The notes under the pieces: generated by a model
Seen by the model: only the letters and a program-made list of their open reading frames with translations
The model's database searches: none
Told to the model about the DNA's origin: nothing
Translations under genes and position numbers: made by a program
In this document: positions 51,930-63,239 of the stretch, piece after piece
Numbering within the stretch: position 1 is the first letter of the stretch
How the letters are laid out: the number at the start of each line of letters is the position of its first letter
NCBI GenBank assembly: GCA_030654695.1
Contig: JAURWY010000016.1
Coordinates: 1 to 64,000 of the forward strand
From: Polaromonas sp.
Lineage (GTDB): Bacteria > Pseudomonadota > Gammaproteobacteria > Burkholderiales > Burkholderiaceae_C
DNA: 64,000 bases
Direction of reading: 5' to 3'

Positions 51930-54016
51930 TTTTCTACCCCTACGCTGATCTGCAAGTTACCGAATTCATCGACCAGAACGGTGTCGCCAGGCTGCACCAC
52001 AGTCGTCGAGGCGTGCTCTTCAATGAGCGCCGGACCACTGAGGCGGTTGCCGCTGCGCAGAGCAGGGCGTTTGTAAACCGGTGTCGAGACAAAACCGGCG
52101 CTGCGAAAGTACACCGGCTTGTGGGTCCGCAGAGCGTCAGCCACCGCTTGCTCGCTACCCGCAGCCACGGCCTGAGGCGGCGGTTTGCGCATGTGACCCA
52201 GCACCGTGACGCGCAGGCTGACCAAGTCGGCCGGCTCCTTCGGCGCGGAGGTGCCGTAACGCACGGCATGCAAGTCATCGAAGTGCTTCTTGATGGCGGC
52301 CCGGTCTTGCGTCTTGAAAAATTCTGACGGCAAGTCGACCGTCACCGCGTGTTCTTGACCGACGTAACGCATGTCGGCAGCGCGCTGAATGACGACGGCC
52401 TCCGGCGTCACCGCAGAGCCAGCCAGCGCCTTCATGCCCTCGGCTTCCATGCCCGCATAAATAGCTTCAATGTCGTCAAACGAGACTTCCTCCAGCTTGC
52501 GGAACACCGACCTGACATAGTCGTAACGCAGGTCACTGAACAACATGCCGTAAGCGGAGAAATAACCGGGCGCGAAAGGAATCAACACATGTTTAATGCC
52601 CAGCTCGCGAGCGATCGCCGACGCATGCAGCGGACCCGCACCGCCGTAAACCACCATGGTGAAACGGCCTGCATCGAGACCGCGTTCGGTTGTCACGGCT
52701 TTGACCGCATGCGACATGGCGGTGACGGCGATGCGCAAAATGCCATCGGCTGCTTCGACCGGGTCCATCCCGAGTGGACCTGCGACTTTGTCCGTCATGG
52801 CGCGCTGCGCTGCGGGCAGACTGAGCGGCATTTCGCCGCCCAAGAAGTTGCTCGCATCGAGTCGGCCCAGCAGCAAGTTGGCATCGGTCACCGTCGGCTC
52901 TTGGCCGCCGCGGTCGTAACAAGCTGGGCCCGGGGTGGAGCCCGCGCTTTGCGGCCCCACGCGCAAGGAGTTACCAACTTCCAGCCGCGCAATACTGCCG
53001 CCGCCGGTACCGACTTCAAAAATATCCATCATCGGAATCTGAATCGGCAAGGCTTTTTCGTAACCGCCAATCAGCGCACTGCCGGTGGTGAGCGGTTTGC
53101 CGTCGCTGATGACGCCGGCCTTGGCCGTGGTGCCGCCCATGTCAAACGCGATGGCGTCGCCCAAGCCCAACTGCTGACAAATGGCCTGCGCGCCAATCAC
53201 GCCAGCGGCTGGCCCCGACTCCAACATACGGACACATTCGCGCCGCGCATCGGCCAGCGGAAACAGGCCGCCAGTGGACTGCACCGCATAAAAATCACCC
53301 TTGAAACCTTGCTCGGTCAAATGCGTTTCAAGCTGGCCCAGATAAGCCGAGACGCGTGGGCCGACGTAGGCATTCGCGGCAACGGTCGAGACGCGCTCAA
53401 ACTCTCGGTACTCTTGCGACAGCTCGTGCGAGGCTGTGACAAATACGCCTGGGATTTCTTCCTGAACAATGGCCTTGACGCGCATTTCGTGCGCCGGATT
53501 CCGGTAGGAGTGCAGCAACAAAATAGCGACCGCCTCGATGTTTTGCGCTTTCAACTGCCGCGCCACCACGCGCACCGCCTCTTCATTCAGCTCTTTGTAA
53601 ATGCTGCCGTCGGCGAGCAGGCGCTCAGACACTTCATAGCGCAGCGAACGCTTGATCAGCGGTTCATGTTTGGAGAAAAACAGGTTGTAAGCGTCAGGGC
53701 GATTGACACGGCCAATTTCATAAATATCGCGAAAACCTTCAGTGATCAGCAAAGCCGTGCGTGCACCACTGCGTTCGAGCAGCGTGTTGATGGCAATCGT
53801 CGAGCCGTGCAAAAAAAGATTGCCGTCTTGGATGCTGGCACCCGCGCCATCGAGTGTGTTCTGAATGCCTTTGACAAGTTCTCCATGCGTGGAAAGCGCC
53901 TTGCCAAAGAGCAGCTCACCGCTGCTTTCGTCAAAGGCGACCATGTCGGTGAAGGTGCCGCCGATGTCCACGGCGATGCGGAGCCGCCCCGTGACGGCTG
54001 CTTTTAATGGGTTCAT
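51926..54016 (-). CDS. Hydantoinase A/oxoprolinase family protein
   Basis: RIAVDIGGTFTDMVAFDESSGELLFGKALST; AFDMGGTTAKAGVI; GGAGPLHASAIARELGIKHVLIPFAPGYFSAYG. Confidence 0.95.
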   Translation of the reverse strand: MNPLKAAVTGRLRIAVDIGGTFTDMVAFDESSGELLFGKALSTHGELVKGIQNTLDGAGASIQDGNLFLHGSTIAINTLLERSGARTALLITEGFRDIYEIGRVNRPDAYNLFFSKHEPLIKRSLRYEVSERLLADGSIYKELNEEAVRVVARQLKAQNIEAVAILLLHSYRNPAHEMRVKAIVQEEIPGVFVTASHELSQEYREFERVSTVAANAYVGPRVSAYLGQLETHLTEQGFKGDFYAVQSTGGLFPLADARRECVRMLESGPAAGVIGAQAICQQLGLGDAIAFDMGGTTAKAGVISDGKPLTTGSALIGGYEKALPIQIPMMDIFEVGTGGGSIARLEVGNSLRVGPQSAGSTPGPACYDRGGQEPTVTDANLLLGRLDASNFLGGEMPLSLPAAQRAMTDKVAGPLGMDPVEAADGILRIAVTAMSHAVKAVTTERGLDAGRFTMVVYGGAGPLHASAIARELGIKHVLIPFAPGYFSAYGMLFSDLRYDYVRSVFRKLEEVSFDDIEAIYAGMEAEGMKALAGSAVTPEAVVIQRAADMRYVGQEHAVTVDLPSEFFKTQDRAAIKKHFDDLHAVRYGTSAPKEPADLVSLRVTVLGHMRKPPPQAVAAGSEQAVADALRTHKPVYFRSAGFVSTPVYKRPALRSGNRLSGPALIEEHASTTVVQPGDTVLVDEFGNLQISVGVEK

Positions 54017-54049
54017 TGATGTTCCTTAGAGATGTCGGGTAGCGCCGGC

Positions 54050-54901
54050 TCAGATTTCGTTTTTCACCGTGTTACGCAGCAAGCCGACACCGGTGATTTC
54101 CACCTCGACCAGATCGCCGTTCTTCATGTAAACGGGTGGTTCCCGCTTGTCGCCGACACCGCCCGGGGTGCCAGTCACAATCACGTCGCCAGGCATCAGC
54201 GGGGTGAAGCTTGAGATGTATTCGATGATCACTGGCAGCGTGAAGATCAGATCGGACATCGACGCGTGTTGCATCACCTGACCGTTCAGCCGGGTCGTGA
54301 TGGTTTGCGCGCCCAGGTCAGGCACCTCATCGACGGTGGTCAGGCAGGGGCCGAATGCACCCGTGCCCGGAAAGTTTTTCCCGGGCGTCCATTGGTGTGT
54401 GTGGCGCTGCAAATCGCGCACCGAACCATCGTTGAAACAGGCGTAACCCGCAATGTGCTTGAGCGCATCGGCTTGCGTGATGTTGCGGCCACCTTGACCG
54501 ATGACGATGGCGAGTTCACCTTCGTAGTCAAAGCGCTCGGAGATGGTGGGTTTGACCAGCGGCGCATCGTGCGCGACCAGCGTATCGGCAAAACGCGTGA
54601 AGATTGAGGGGTAGTCGGAGTCCGCACGCTTCGTCTCGAGCACATGGGTTTTGTAGTTCAAGCCGACGCAAAAGATTTTTTGCGGGTTGGTGACGACCGG
54701 CAGCAACGTCACATCGGCCAGCGCCAAGGACGGCGCAAGCGTCGCCGCCGCTTGGGCCAGTTCAGGCAATGCGCCAGCCTCAAGCACCGCACGCAGATCG
54801 GCAAAGCGCGAGCCGAAGTAGCGGCCAAGGTCGATGATCTTGTCGGCTGCAAGGCAACCATAGCTGGCTTGGCCGCCGACTTCAAATGTGACCAGTTTCA
54901 T
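54050..54901 (-). CDS. Fumarylacetoacetate hydrolase family protein
   Basis: FCVGLNYKTHVLETKR...FDYEGELAIVIGQGGRNI...MPGDVIVTGTPGGVGDKREPPVYMKNGDLVEVEITGVGLLRN. Confidence 0.93.
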   Translation of the reverse strand: MKLVTFEVGGQASYGCLAADKIIDLGRYFGSRFADLRAVLEAGALPELAQAAATLAPSLALADVTLLPVVTNPQKIFCVGLNYKTHVLETKRADSDYPSIFTRFADTLVAHDAPLVKPTISERFDYEGELAIVIGQGGRNITQADALKHIAGYACFNDGSVRDLQRHTHQWTPGKNFPGTGAFGPCLTTVDEVPDLGAQTITTRLNGQVMQHASMSDLIFTLPVIIEYISSFTPLMPGDVIVTGTPGGVGDKREPPVYMKNGDLVEVEITGVGLLRNTVKNEI

Positions 54902-55035
54902 GGGAGTTCTCTGTGAAATAGTAGGGGGAGTGATGCTCGGCAGGAAGTATAAAATTTGAGCAGCCATTCAAATAGCTCACACGCATGTATCTCAGACATG
55001 TGTTTTTAGGCATGACGTAAACCGACATCCGCACC

Positions 55036-55968
55036 ATGAACCACACCGCACTCAAACTGTTCACCGAGGTGGCCGAGCTGGGCAGCTTGACCAAAACGGC
55101 CCTGCTCCACGGCACCACGCAGCCGCACATCAGCCGGCAGATTGGCGAGCTGGAGCGCGAATGCGGCGGCAGGCTCTTTCAGCGCACGGGGCGCGGCGTG
55201 GTGCTGACGGAGTTAGGCGAGCAGATCATGCCGCGCGTGCGGGCGTGGCTAATGGACACCGACCAGCTGGTCAATGACATCAAAAAGGCCTCGGGCACGC
55301 CGGTCGGCACCGTCCGAATTGGCGTTTTGCCATCAACTGCGCACCCGTTGGTCAGCACGGTGTACTACCGCCTCAAAGAAAGCTTCCCGCTGATCAAGCT
55401 GGTCGTACGGGAAGGTCAGGGTTCGCAGTTGGACAGCTGGCTTGACAACGGTCAAGTCGACTTGGCGCTGGTGTTTCGCCACGGCGCACAGCCGCGGGAA
55501 GGAGAGAGTTGGCTGATCAAAACCGAGACTTATCTGGTCGGCAGCGCCACGGACCCACTGACGCAGCAGCCGACCATTGCCTTCAGCCAACTCGACAACT
55601 TGCCGCTGGTGCAGTTCTGCAGGCCCAACAGCTGGCGTGACCAGCTGGATGAGTTGGGTCGGCAAAACGGTGTCGCCATCAACACCGCCATGGAGGCTGA
55701 CTCGCTGACCCTGCAAACCGAGATCGTCTCACGCGGTGGTTGTTATGCCGTGCTGGGGCCGTACGCGATTGCCGATGGTTTGCGCGCCGGCAAGCTGCGC
55801 GCCTCGCGCATCGTCGAGCCGGACATGACGCGCTACATCGCCCTCGCCCTGTCACGCCACACCTTAGGAACGCTGGCGTGCAAGACGGTCAAGCAAATGA
55901 TCTTGGACATCGTCAAGGACTTGGCGGCCGCTAACGGGACACCGCAAGATGCTATCGACGCCGCCTAG
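55036..55968 (+). CDS. LysR family transcriptional regulator
   Basis: ALKLFTEVAELGSLTKTALLHGTTQPHISRQIGELERECGGRLFQRTGRGVVLTELG. Confidence 0.93.
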   Translation: MNHTALKLFTEVAELGSLTKTALLHGTTQPHISRQIGELERECGGRLFQRTGRGVVLTELGEQIMPRVRAWLMDTDQLVNDIKKASGTPVGTVRIGVLPSTAHPLVSTVYYRLKESFPLIKLVVREGQGSQLDSWLDNGQVDLALVFRHGAQPREGESWLIKTETYLVGSATDPLTQQPTIAFSQLDNLPLVQFCRPNSWRDQLDELGRQNGVAINTAMEADSLTLQTEIVSRGGCYAVLGPYAIADGLRAGKLRASRIVEPDMTRYIALALSRHTLGTLACKTVKQMILDIVKDLAAANGTPQDAIDAA

Positions 55969-56004
55969 AAACGACCCCTGTATTGGCACAGCCTGATTGC
56001 CGAC

Positions 56005-57459
56005 TCAAGGCTGCGTTACTGCTGAATCACCGCCCAGCGCCTTGTACACGGTGACTTGGTTGTTCAAGCGGGCGAGTCGGTTCTCGGCCAAAGCGATGTC
56101 CGCCGCGCGGCGTTTTTCCTGCGCGTCTAGCCACAGTTTCAAAGTCGCCGCGCCGGCCCGGTAACGGACTTCGTAGAGTCGCTCGGCGCTGCGCGCGGCC
56201 TGCAGCGTTTCGTCCAGTCGCGAGCCCTGCTCAGCCAGTTGCTGGCGCGCAGACAAGGCGTTTTCGACCTCGCCGAGCGCGGTGTAAAGCGTTTGCCGAA
56301 AATTCACCACGGCTTCTGCGTGTTGCGTCTCAGACACGCGAATCGTCAGCTGCATGGCGGTGCGCTGCAGAAAAGGCAGCGTCATGCCAAGACCGAGCGT
56401 GCCGACCGGGTTTTGCAAAACGTTGCTCAACTGCGCGCTGGACGAGCCGAGGCTGCCCGTCAGACTCAAGGCGGGGTAAAAACTGGCGCGGGCCGCGTCG
56501 ATGCCGGTGAAGCTGCCGCGCAAACGCAGCTCGGCCGCGCGCAGATCGGGTCGGCGCCCCAGCAAGGCCGCCGGTACGCCTGCGTCCAGCGCGGGCAGCG
56601 CCAACGTTGGCAAGCTGGCGGGGTTGGTGAAGTTGCTGCCGGGCGGGCCGTCCAACAGCAGCGCCACGGCGGTGCGGGCTTCGACCGCCAGCTGTTGCAA
56701 AGCGCTCTGGCTGGCTTGTTGACTGGCCAGCGTCTGCTGCGCTTCGGCCACCTCCAAGCCCGACACGGCACCGGCACGGTACTGCGTCTGCACCAAATTA
56801 AAAGTGGTCTGCGCATAAGCAATGCTCTGGGCATTGGCGGCGAGGCGCTGGTTCAAAAAACCCACTTGCCAGTACAGCGTGGCCGTGGTGCTGACCAGCG
56901 CCAATGCGGCGCTTTGCCGGTCTTGCTCGGTGGCCAGCGCTTCCCAGCGGGCCACATCGCGCAGGCTGCCAAGCTTGTTCCACAAATCAATTTCATAAGC
57001 CGCGCCGAACAACACGCTGTTGCTGCGTGTCGTCACCGCGCCGGCTTCCAGCGGTAAGCTGGCGCCGGTGCCGAGATTCCCACTGAAACGCGGTTGCAAA
57101 TTATTGTCAGCCAGACCCGCCAGCAGCTGCGCACGCCGCACGCGAATCGCGGCCGCCGCCAGATTGTTGTTGCGCTGCAAGACCTCGGCCGCCAGACGGT
57201 CGAGTTCGGGGTCGTTGAAGCGGCTCCACCAAGCTGCGCCAGACGCTAAAGGCACAGCGCCGCCAACCATCCCCGCAGCGCTGGTTTGGCTGTACTGCGC
57301 CGGCAGCGTCAGCGCAGGGGCTTGGTAAGGACCCTTGAAAGTCGAAGCGCAGCCACCCACCAACAGCGCCAGCGTGATCGCAGAGGTCAGCCGGCTGGCG
57401 CGGACATTCAAAGTCAAAGAAGTCAAAGGAATCAAGATCATGGGTTTCACAGAGTTCAT
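56005..57459 (-). CDS. NodT/TolC-type efflux outer-membrane lipoprotein
   Basis: Lipobox [57 protein letters not shown]. Confidence 0.93.
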   Translation of the reverse strand: MNSVKPMILIPLTSLTLNVRASRLTSAITLALLVGGCASTFKGPYQAPALTLPAQYSQTSAAGMVGGAVPLASGAAWWSRFNDPELDRLAAEVLQRNNNLAAAAIRVRRAQLLAGLADNNLQPRFSGNLGTGASLPLEAGAVTTRSNSVLFGAAYEIDLWNKLGSLRDVARWEALATEQDRQSAALALVSTTATLYWQVGFLNQRLAANAQSIAYAQTTFNLVQTQYRAGAVSGLEVAEAQQTLASQQASQSALQQLAVEARTAVALLLDGPPGSNFTNPASLPTLALPALDAGVPAALLGRRPDLRAAELRLRGSFTGIDAARASFYPALSLTGSLGSSSAQLSNVLQNPVGTLGLGMTLPFLQRTAMQLTIRVSETQHAEAVVNFRQTLYTALGEVENALSARQQLAEQGSRLDETLQAARSAERLYEVRYRAGAATLKLWLDAQEKRRAADIALAENRLARLNNQVTVYKALGGDSAVTQP

Positions 57460-59447
57460 TCCCGCGACAACGCATCAACAGGGTTGAGTTTTGCCGCGCT
57501 GTTGGCCGGCATAAAACCAAAGATCACGCCAATCAGCGTTGAGCAAACAAAGGCCACCACCATCGACAGCGTGGAATACACCAACGTGAAGCTGCTACCC
57601 GACTGCTCAAAACCCCAGCCTACCAACAGCGACAACAAAATGCCTAGCACGCCGCCCAACAAACACACCAGCACCGCTTCAATCAAAAACTGCTGCCGAA
57701 TATCACCTTGTCGCGCGCCGACGGCCATGCGCACACCGATTTCGCCGGTGCGCTCAGTCACCGACACCAGCATGATGTTCATCACGCCGATGCCGCCCAC
57801 AATCAACGAGATCAGGGCGATGGCCGAGATCAACAGCGTCATGGTTTTGGTTGTGCTTTCGACCGTCTGGCGAATCGTGTCCGTGTTGAGGACGTAAAAA
57901 TCCACCACCCCGTGCCGCTGCCGCAGCAAGGTGTTGATGCCTTGCTCGGCGACTTCGGGCGAGACGTCGTCGCTGATGCGCACGGTGATGCTGCGCAGGT
58001 AGTTTTGACCGATCACACGGCTCATGGCCGAGGTGTACGGAATCCACACATTGAGCCAATCCGGATTGCCAAAGGCGGACTCGCTGCGCTTGGTCACGCC
58101 GACCACGCGGCACGGCACTTGGTCAATCAAGATGACTTCGCCGACCGGGTTGGGGTTGTTTGGAAAGAGTTGTTTGCGCGTGTTGTCGTCGATCACGACT
58201 TCCTGCGCGAGGCTGGCCACGCTGTCGGCGTCAAAAGGGCGACCCAACGCCATCTGCACGCCGCGCACGCGAAAGTACTGCTCGCCGACGCCGTTGACGG
58301 TGCCGGTCAACGCGATGTTGCCGTGGAGCAGCGTGACCGTCGTGTACAAAGTCGGCGTGACGCTGTCGACATAACTTTGTTCGGCCAGCGCCGCCGCGTC
58401 GCTCGGCACCAAGGTGCGCACGCGACCGGCGCGCCTATCGCCAAAACCACTGCCCGAAAAAATCTCAATCGTGTTGGTGCCAATGGCACTGATGCTTTTC
58501 AGAATCTGCAGGCGCGAGCCTTCGCCCAAAGCCACCACTGAAACCACAGAAGCGATGCCGATGATGATGCCCAGCATGGTCAAAAACGTCCGCAAGCGGT
58601 GCGCGTTCATGGCCAATACAGCCATCCGAAAAGCCTCGCTGAAACGGTCGCGCCCAGCTTGCCAGCGGCCACTGCTGCTGGCCACGGGTTTGAGGGGCAC
58701 GCGGGTATCCATCGCCTCGGGCCGGGTCAATCGATCAGCCACCACGCGGCCGTCGCTGAGCTCGATGATGCGGTCAGCGTGCGCAGCCACTTGCATGTCG
58801 TGCGTGACGATGATGATGGTGTGGCCCTCGGCGTGCAGCTCCATCAAAATCTTCATCACCTCGGCGCCGCTTTGGGTGTCGAGAGCGCCGGTCGGCTCGT
58901 CGGCCAGCAACACATGTCCGCCGTTCATCAGCGCCCGCGCAATGCTGACGCGTTGCTGTTGTCCGCCCGATAGCTGACCCGGTTTGTGCTGCAAGCGGTC
59001 GGCCATGCCAAGGCGCGTCAGCAGCGCGGTCGAGCGTTCGCGGCGCGATGGCCGGTCGCGGCCGGCATAGACCGCGGGGACTTCTACATTGTTCAGTGCA
59101 CTCAAGTCGCCCAGCAAGTGGTAGCGCTGAAAGATAAAGCCGAAATGTTCGCGCCGCAGCTCGGCCAATTCGTCGGGCCCGAGTTGACTGGTCGGCCGGC
59201 CCGCCACACAGTAAGTACCGACCGTGGGTTTGTCGAGGCAGCCAAGGATGTTCATCAGCGTCGACTTGCCAGAACCCGAGGCACCAACAATGGCGACCAT
59301 CTCGCCCGCGCGAATGTCGAGGTTGATGTCGGTCAGCACGGTGATCGTGCCCTCACCGGCGGGGAAGTCGCGCTGAAGCCCGCGCAGCTCAAGCAAAGCG
59401 GGCAAAGCGGTCGCGGGGTTGACGGTGGCGTTCACAAAATCCGCCAT
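57456..59447 (-). CDS. macB: MacB-type ABC transporter ATP-binding/permease protein
   Basis: ABC domain: [39 protein letters not shown]; MacB permease [24 protein letters not shown]. Confidence 0.95.
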   Translation of the reverse strand: MADFVNATVNPATALPALLELRGLQRDFPAGEGTITVLTDINLDIRAGEMVAIVGASGSGKSTLMNILGCLDKPTVGTYCVAGRPTSQLGPDELAELRREHFGFIFQRYHLLGDLSALNNVEVPAVYAGRDRPSRRERSTALLTRLGMADRLQHKPGQLSGGQQQRVSIARALMNGGHVLLADEPTGALDTQSGAEVMKILMELHAEGHTIIIVTHDMQVAAHADRIIELSDGRVVADRLTRPEAMDTRVPLKPVASSSGRWQAGRDRFSEAFRMAVLAMNAHRLRTFLTMLGIIIGIASVVSVVALGEGSRLQILKSISAIGTNTIEIFSGSGFGDRRAGRVRTLVPSDAAALAEQSYVDSVTPTLYTTVTLLHGNIALTGTVNGVGEQYFRVRGVQMALGRPFDADSVASLAQEVVIDDNTRKQLFPNNPNPVGEVILIDQVPCRVVGVTKRSESAFGNPDWLNVWIPYTSAMSRVIGQNYLRSITVRISDDVSPEVAEQGINTLLRQRHGVVDFYVLNTDTIRQTVESTTKTMTLLISAIALISLIVGGIGVMNIMLVSVTERTGEIGVRMAVGARQGDIRQQFLIEAVLVCLLGGVLGILLSLLVGWGFEQSGSSFTLVYSTLSMVVAFVCSTLIGVIFGFMPANSAAKLNPVDALSRE

Positions 59448-60670
59448 TAAAAGCGCATGCGCGGCGGTGTCCGCGGTGCCGGCTGGCTGCCGGGCGCCTG
59501 TGCTTCACTCAGCACGACTTTGTCGCCCACCGCCAAGCCATCCAAGATTTCTGCATTGACGTTGTTGTCGATGCCCACTTTGACCTCGCGTTTTTCAGCC
59601 TTGCCAGCAGCGTTCACCACGCGCACGCTGGCCGGCCCGCGCCGGCCCACTTGCTGGACAGCGGCCGATGGAATGGTGATGACGCCCTTGGCTTCGTTGA
59701 GCACGACGTAGACCTGCGCGGTCATCGAAATGCGCAGCAAACCTTCCGGATTGGGCACGTCGAGCAGGCCGTTGTAATAAATCGCCGTGGCCGTATTGAC
59801 CGTCGTTGCCGTGTCCGTGACGATCGAGTCAGGCGCCGGGTCAACGCTGCGCAGCGTCGTGTAATAGCGCTTTTCAGGCGCGCCCAAAATTGTGAAGTAG
59901 ACCTTTTGACCGGGCTTGACGCGGACCACGTCAGCCTCCGAAATCTGCGCCTTGACCGTGATGGTGTCGAGCAGCGCCAGCTTGATGATGATGGGCGCGC
60001 TTTGGTTGGCGTTGACCGTCTGCCCCTGTTGCGCCACCAAGGCCACCACGACACCGTCCATCGGCGCCAGAATGCGCGTGTAGCCGAGATTCACTTTGGC
60101 GGTGTCGGCAGCAATACTGGCCTGCGCAATTTGCGCCTCTGAGGTTTTGATGTCCGCCCGGGTGGTGCCCAACGTGGCCTCGGCTTGCTCATAGGTCTGG
60201 CGTGAGATGGCATCGCCTGACAGCAACTCTTTTTGGCGTTGAAAATTCAACTCGGCCTGCTTCAGCAAGGCTTGTCGCGAACCCAGCAAGGCCTCCGCGC
60301 TCAGCAAAGCCGCTTGCGTATTGCGCAAGTCGTTTTCTTGCTTCATAGCGTCAATCTCAGCGATCAACTGACCCTTCTGGATGCTGTCACCCAGCGCCAC
60401 GCTCAAACTCTTGATTTGCCCCGACGCCTGCGCGCCCACGCTGATCTGCTTGAAAGCCTGCAAAGTCCCCGTCGCCAACACCGACTGCTCAATATCACCC
60501 AAGACCGCCGTGGCCGTGACGAAAGTCGGCGCCTTTTTGGTCGGGAAATAATAAAACTTAACCCCCAGCCCTAGCCCCAGCAGCGCCAACGCTGCCAGCG
60601 CGTAGCGCCAACGGTTAAGGAAGTTGGAGAGTCTGGAGGTGGAGGACTTCATGGATGCGGATTTTTGCAT
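59447..60670 (-). CDS. macA: MacA-type periplasmic adaptor (membrane fusion protein)
   Basis: Single [58 protein letters not shown]. Confidence 0.92.
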   Translation of the reverse strand: MQKSASMKSSTSRLSNFLNRWRYALAALALLGLGLGVKFYYFPTKKAPTFVTATAVLGDIEQSVLATGTLQAFKQISVGAQASGQIKSLSVALGDSIQKGQLIAEIDAMKQENDLRNTQAALLSAEALLGSRQALLKQAELNFQRQKELLSGDAISRQTYEQAEATLGTTRADIKTSEAQIAQASIAADTAKVNLGYTRILAPMDGVVVALVAQQGQTVNANQSAPIIIKLALLDTITVKAQISEADVVRVKPGQKVYFTILGAPEKRYYTTLRSVDPAPDSIVTDTATTVNTATAIYYNGLLDVPNPEGLLRISMTAQVYVVLNEAKGVITIPSAAVQQVGRRGPASVRVVNAAGKAEKREVKVGIDNNVNAEILDGLAVGDKVVLSEAQAPGSQPAPRTPPRMRF

Positions 60671-60825
60671 AGGCTGAACTTTACAAGGCCGGCATGATTC
60701 GCGTCGCCCAGAACCTGCAAAGTGCGGGTAAAGCTGGGGGCCGTTTGGCGTCGGCCAAGGGCTTGGGTACATTCAAGGCATACCGGAAACTTCTCAAATT
60801 CATCTGCAATGCCAGCTCAACCCCC

Positions 60826-61653
60826 ATGACCCACATTGATCTTTCTGCATGGCGCGTCAAAGCCGAGCACGCCTTCCAGCTCAAAAATCTGGCCACCTTG
60901 CCTGCGGAAGCAGACATGACCAAGGACATTCAGGACAACGAGTGGCCGGTGCTGTTCCAAAAAGCCGCCGAAAAGCTTGAAAAACTGCAGCTGATGCTGC
61001 ACGCCGGGAAAAGTAAGGGCTTGCTGCTGGTCTTGCAAGGCATGGACACCGCCGGCAAGGACGGCAGTATTCGCAGCGTGTTTTCCCATGTGAGTCCCTT
61101 GGGCGTGCGCGCCGAAGCTTTTGGCGTGCCCAGCGAAGAAGAACAGCGCCACGACTTTTTATGGCGGATTCACCGTAAAGCTCCCGCGCTAGGCGAGATG
61201 GCTATTTTCAACCGTAGCCATTACGAAGACGTGCTGGTGCCGCGAGTGCGCGGCTGGATTGACAAGTCCGCCTGGCTCAAACGCTACCAGCACATCGCCA
61301 ACTTTGAAGCGCTGCTGCACGACCAAGGCGTCACGGTGTTGAAGTGCTATTTGCACATCTCCAAGCAAGAACAAAAAAAGCGCCTGCAAGCTCGGCTCGA
61401 TGACCCGCTGAAGCAATGGAAGCTCCAAGCCTCAGACTTTTCAGACCGCCAGTTGTGGCCCGACTACTTGGAGGCCTACCAAGAAGCCATGACCGCCACC
61501 AGCAGCGCCAACGCGCCTTGGTACGTGATCCCCGCCGACTCCAAACGCTACCGCGATTTGTTCTTGGCCGAGTTACTGGTACACACGCTTGAAAAAATGG
61601 GCTTGGCCTTTCCGCCCAAGTCCTTCGATTTGTCGACGGTTCAGCTCGATTGA
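60826..61653 (+). CDS. Polyphosphate kinase 2 family protein
   Basis: GLLLVLQGMDTAGKDGSIRSVFSHVSPLGVRAEAFGVPSEEEQRHDFLWRIHRKAPALGEMAIFNRSHYEDVLVPRV: PPK2 Walker motifs. Confidence 0.94.
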   Translation: MTHIDLSAWRVKAEHAFQLKNLATLPAEADMTKDIQDNEWPVLFQKAAEKLEKLQLMLHAGKSKGLLLVLQGMDTAGKDGSIRSVFSHVSPLGVRAEAFGVPSEEEQRHDFLWRIHRKAPALGEMAIFNRSHYEDVLVPRVRGWIDKSAWLKRYQHIANFEALLHDQGVTVLKCYLHISKQEQKKRLQARLDDPLKQWKLQASDFSDRQLWPDYLEAYQEAMTATSSANAPWYVIPADSKRYRDLFLAELLVHTLEKMGLAFPPKSFDLSTVQLD

Positions 61654-62576
61654 TCTGCCGCCTGCTCCGCTGATTGATCGGCCAAGCCCTGCAAGAACCG
61701 CCGAATGTCGTTGTCAGCCGCCACGCTGACGGCCAAAGCGTGCGCTTGAAGCAAGTCTCGCGAAGCGCCTAGCTTGGTTTGCAGGTCAAGCGCCTGCTGA
61801 CGCCAGCGCCGTTTGCGCTGCGCGGGCAGCAAGTCGCCTAAGGCCTCTACGCCGTAGCGCAGCCGCTTGGCCAGGATACGGGCGCGGTGCTGGTTTTCTG
61901 GACTGGCGTTGCATCGACCGGTTTTTTGACGCGCCCTTGACGCGGCTTGTTTAGCCCGCTTAAAGCGCTCATGCCAACGGCTCAAGCGCTGCCGGGCCCA
62001 GCGCCGCAGCGGGACAGTGGCCGATGCCACACACGACGACACACCTGTCAAGCCATCGACCCATGCCGTGAGCGCCAACAAAGTGGCCACCACGGCGGGG
62101 CGCTCAAGTTCGCGGCGCACAGACCGACGTTGGGCGTCCGCAAGCCGCTGCAAGGCTTGGCTCATCTGTTGCCAATCTCGTCGCCGCCGGGCCTGCGCTG
62201 CGCTGGTCTTCGGGCTGCTGTCAATGTAAGTATTTCGCAACTGCGGCAACGTCTCGGTCAGGGCCACGTCCAGATCGCGCAACGCGCCCAAGCCTTGCAA
62301 GAGCGGCTGCAAAGTTGTCAGTACGGGCATCGCCGTCCGAGCCTCATGCAACGCGGGCCTGAACAAGCGCAAGCCACTTTTAAAACGCCGCCAAGCCACC
62401 CGCGCTTGATGCACCACCTCGGGATCATCTGAGCCACGCAGGGCCGTCAGATGGCCGGTAAACTGCCCCAGCGACTCACTAAGCACTTTCATGGCAGCCA
62501 CTTTCACCGAGCACTCGCTTGACAGCGATGCAGGGTCGACGGTCTGCTGGGCAACGGAAGTCTTTCGGTCAAACAT
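61641..62576 (-). CDS. CHAD domain-containing protein
   Basis: DDPEVVHQARVAWRRFKSGLRLFRPAL...RALRDLDVALTETLPQL-type, HRARILAKRLRYGVEALGDLLP. Confidence 0.88.
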   Translation of the reverse strand: MFDRKTSVAQQTVDPASLSSECSVKVAAMKVLSESLGQFTGHLTALRGSDDPEVVHQARVAWRRFKSGLRLFRPALHEARTAMPVLTTLQPLLQGLGALRDLDVALTETLPQLRNTYIDSSPKTSAAQARRRRDWQQMSQALQRLADAQRRSVRRELERPAVVATLLALTAWVDGLTGVSSCVASATVPLRRWARQRLSRWHERFKRAKQAASRARQKTGRCNASPENQHRARILAKRLRYGVEALGDLLPAQRKRRWRQQALDLQTKLGASRDLLQAHALAVSVAADNDIRRFLQGLADQSAEQAADQSS

Positions 62577-62637
62577 GATTGCTAATTTGCACCGTTGACT
62601 CCGGCCGTCCTAAGGTCTTTTTCTGAAATTGGCCTAG

Positions 62638-63114
62638 TCAAACGTCCAAATGCCCCAGCGGCAACGCCCCGCCAGCCTTCACTTCGCCCAATGAAAAGCT
62701 GGTGTGCAGGTCTTTGACGTTGGGCAAGTTGATGATGCTTTGCAGCGCAAATTTGCTAAAAGCTTCTAAGTCGCGCGCGACCACCTGCAACTCAAAAGTG
62801 CCGGTGCCGCTGATGTAGTGACACGAGACGATCTCGGGCAACTTGCGGATGGCGTCTTCCAGCTCACGGGTGGCTTCGCCGGTGTTGCGCTCGGCGTCGA
62901 TGCGCACAAAGGCCAGCACGCCCAAACCTATTTTTTGGCGGTTGATTTCGGCTCGGTAGCCGGTGATGAAGCCCGACTCTTCAAGCGCGCGCACACGGCG
63001 CCAGCAAGGTGCGGCCGACAGCCCGATGCGCGAGGCCAACTCGGCGTTGGTGAGTCGCGCTTCGCTTTGCAGCTCTTTCAGTATGGCCACGTCAAATTTA
63101 TCAAGTGTTTGCAT
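62638..63114 (-). CDS. Lrp/AsnC family transcriptional regulator
   Basis: MQTLDKFDVAILKELQSEARLTNAELASRIGLSAAPCWRRVRALEESGFITGYRAEINRQKIGLGVLAFVRI. Confidence 0.94.
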   Translation of the reverse strand: MQTLDKFDVAILKELQSEARLTNAELASRIGLSAAPCWRRVRALEESGFITGYRAEINRQKIGLGVLAFVRIDAERNTGEATRELEDAIRKLPEIVSCHYISGTGTFELQVVARDLEAFSKFALQSIINLPNVKDLHTSFSLGEVKAGGALPLGHLDV

Positions 63115-63239
63115 AAACCGCATTTTAAGAAAGGATCTTGCGCAGGATAGCTCAAATAGGGCACAAAACGCAAAGACTTATCCAGCCCTGCCGCCTACAC
63201 TTTGTCGGTATAAAAATTTAAGAATCTGGAGTCCCCGCC

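Noticed and set aside
52349-54007. 552-aa plus-strand ORF antisense to hyuA
   Set aside because: Composition rich in R/H/A/Q with no recognisable domain; the minus-strand HyuA is unambiguous, so this is a GC-driven shadow ORF
54960-55010. Imperfect ACACGCATGT...ACATGTGT repeat in the FAH/lysR divergent region
   Set aside because: Imperfect and short; plausible LysR site but not strong enough to report as a separate finding
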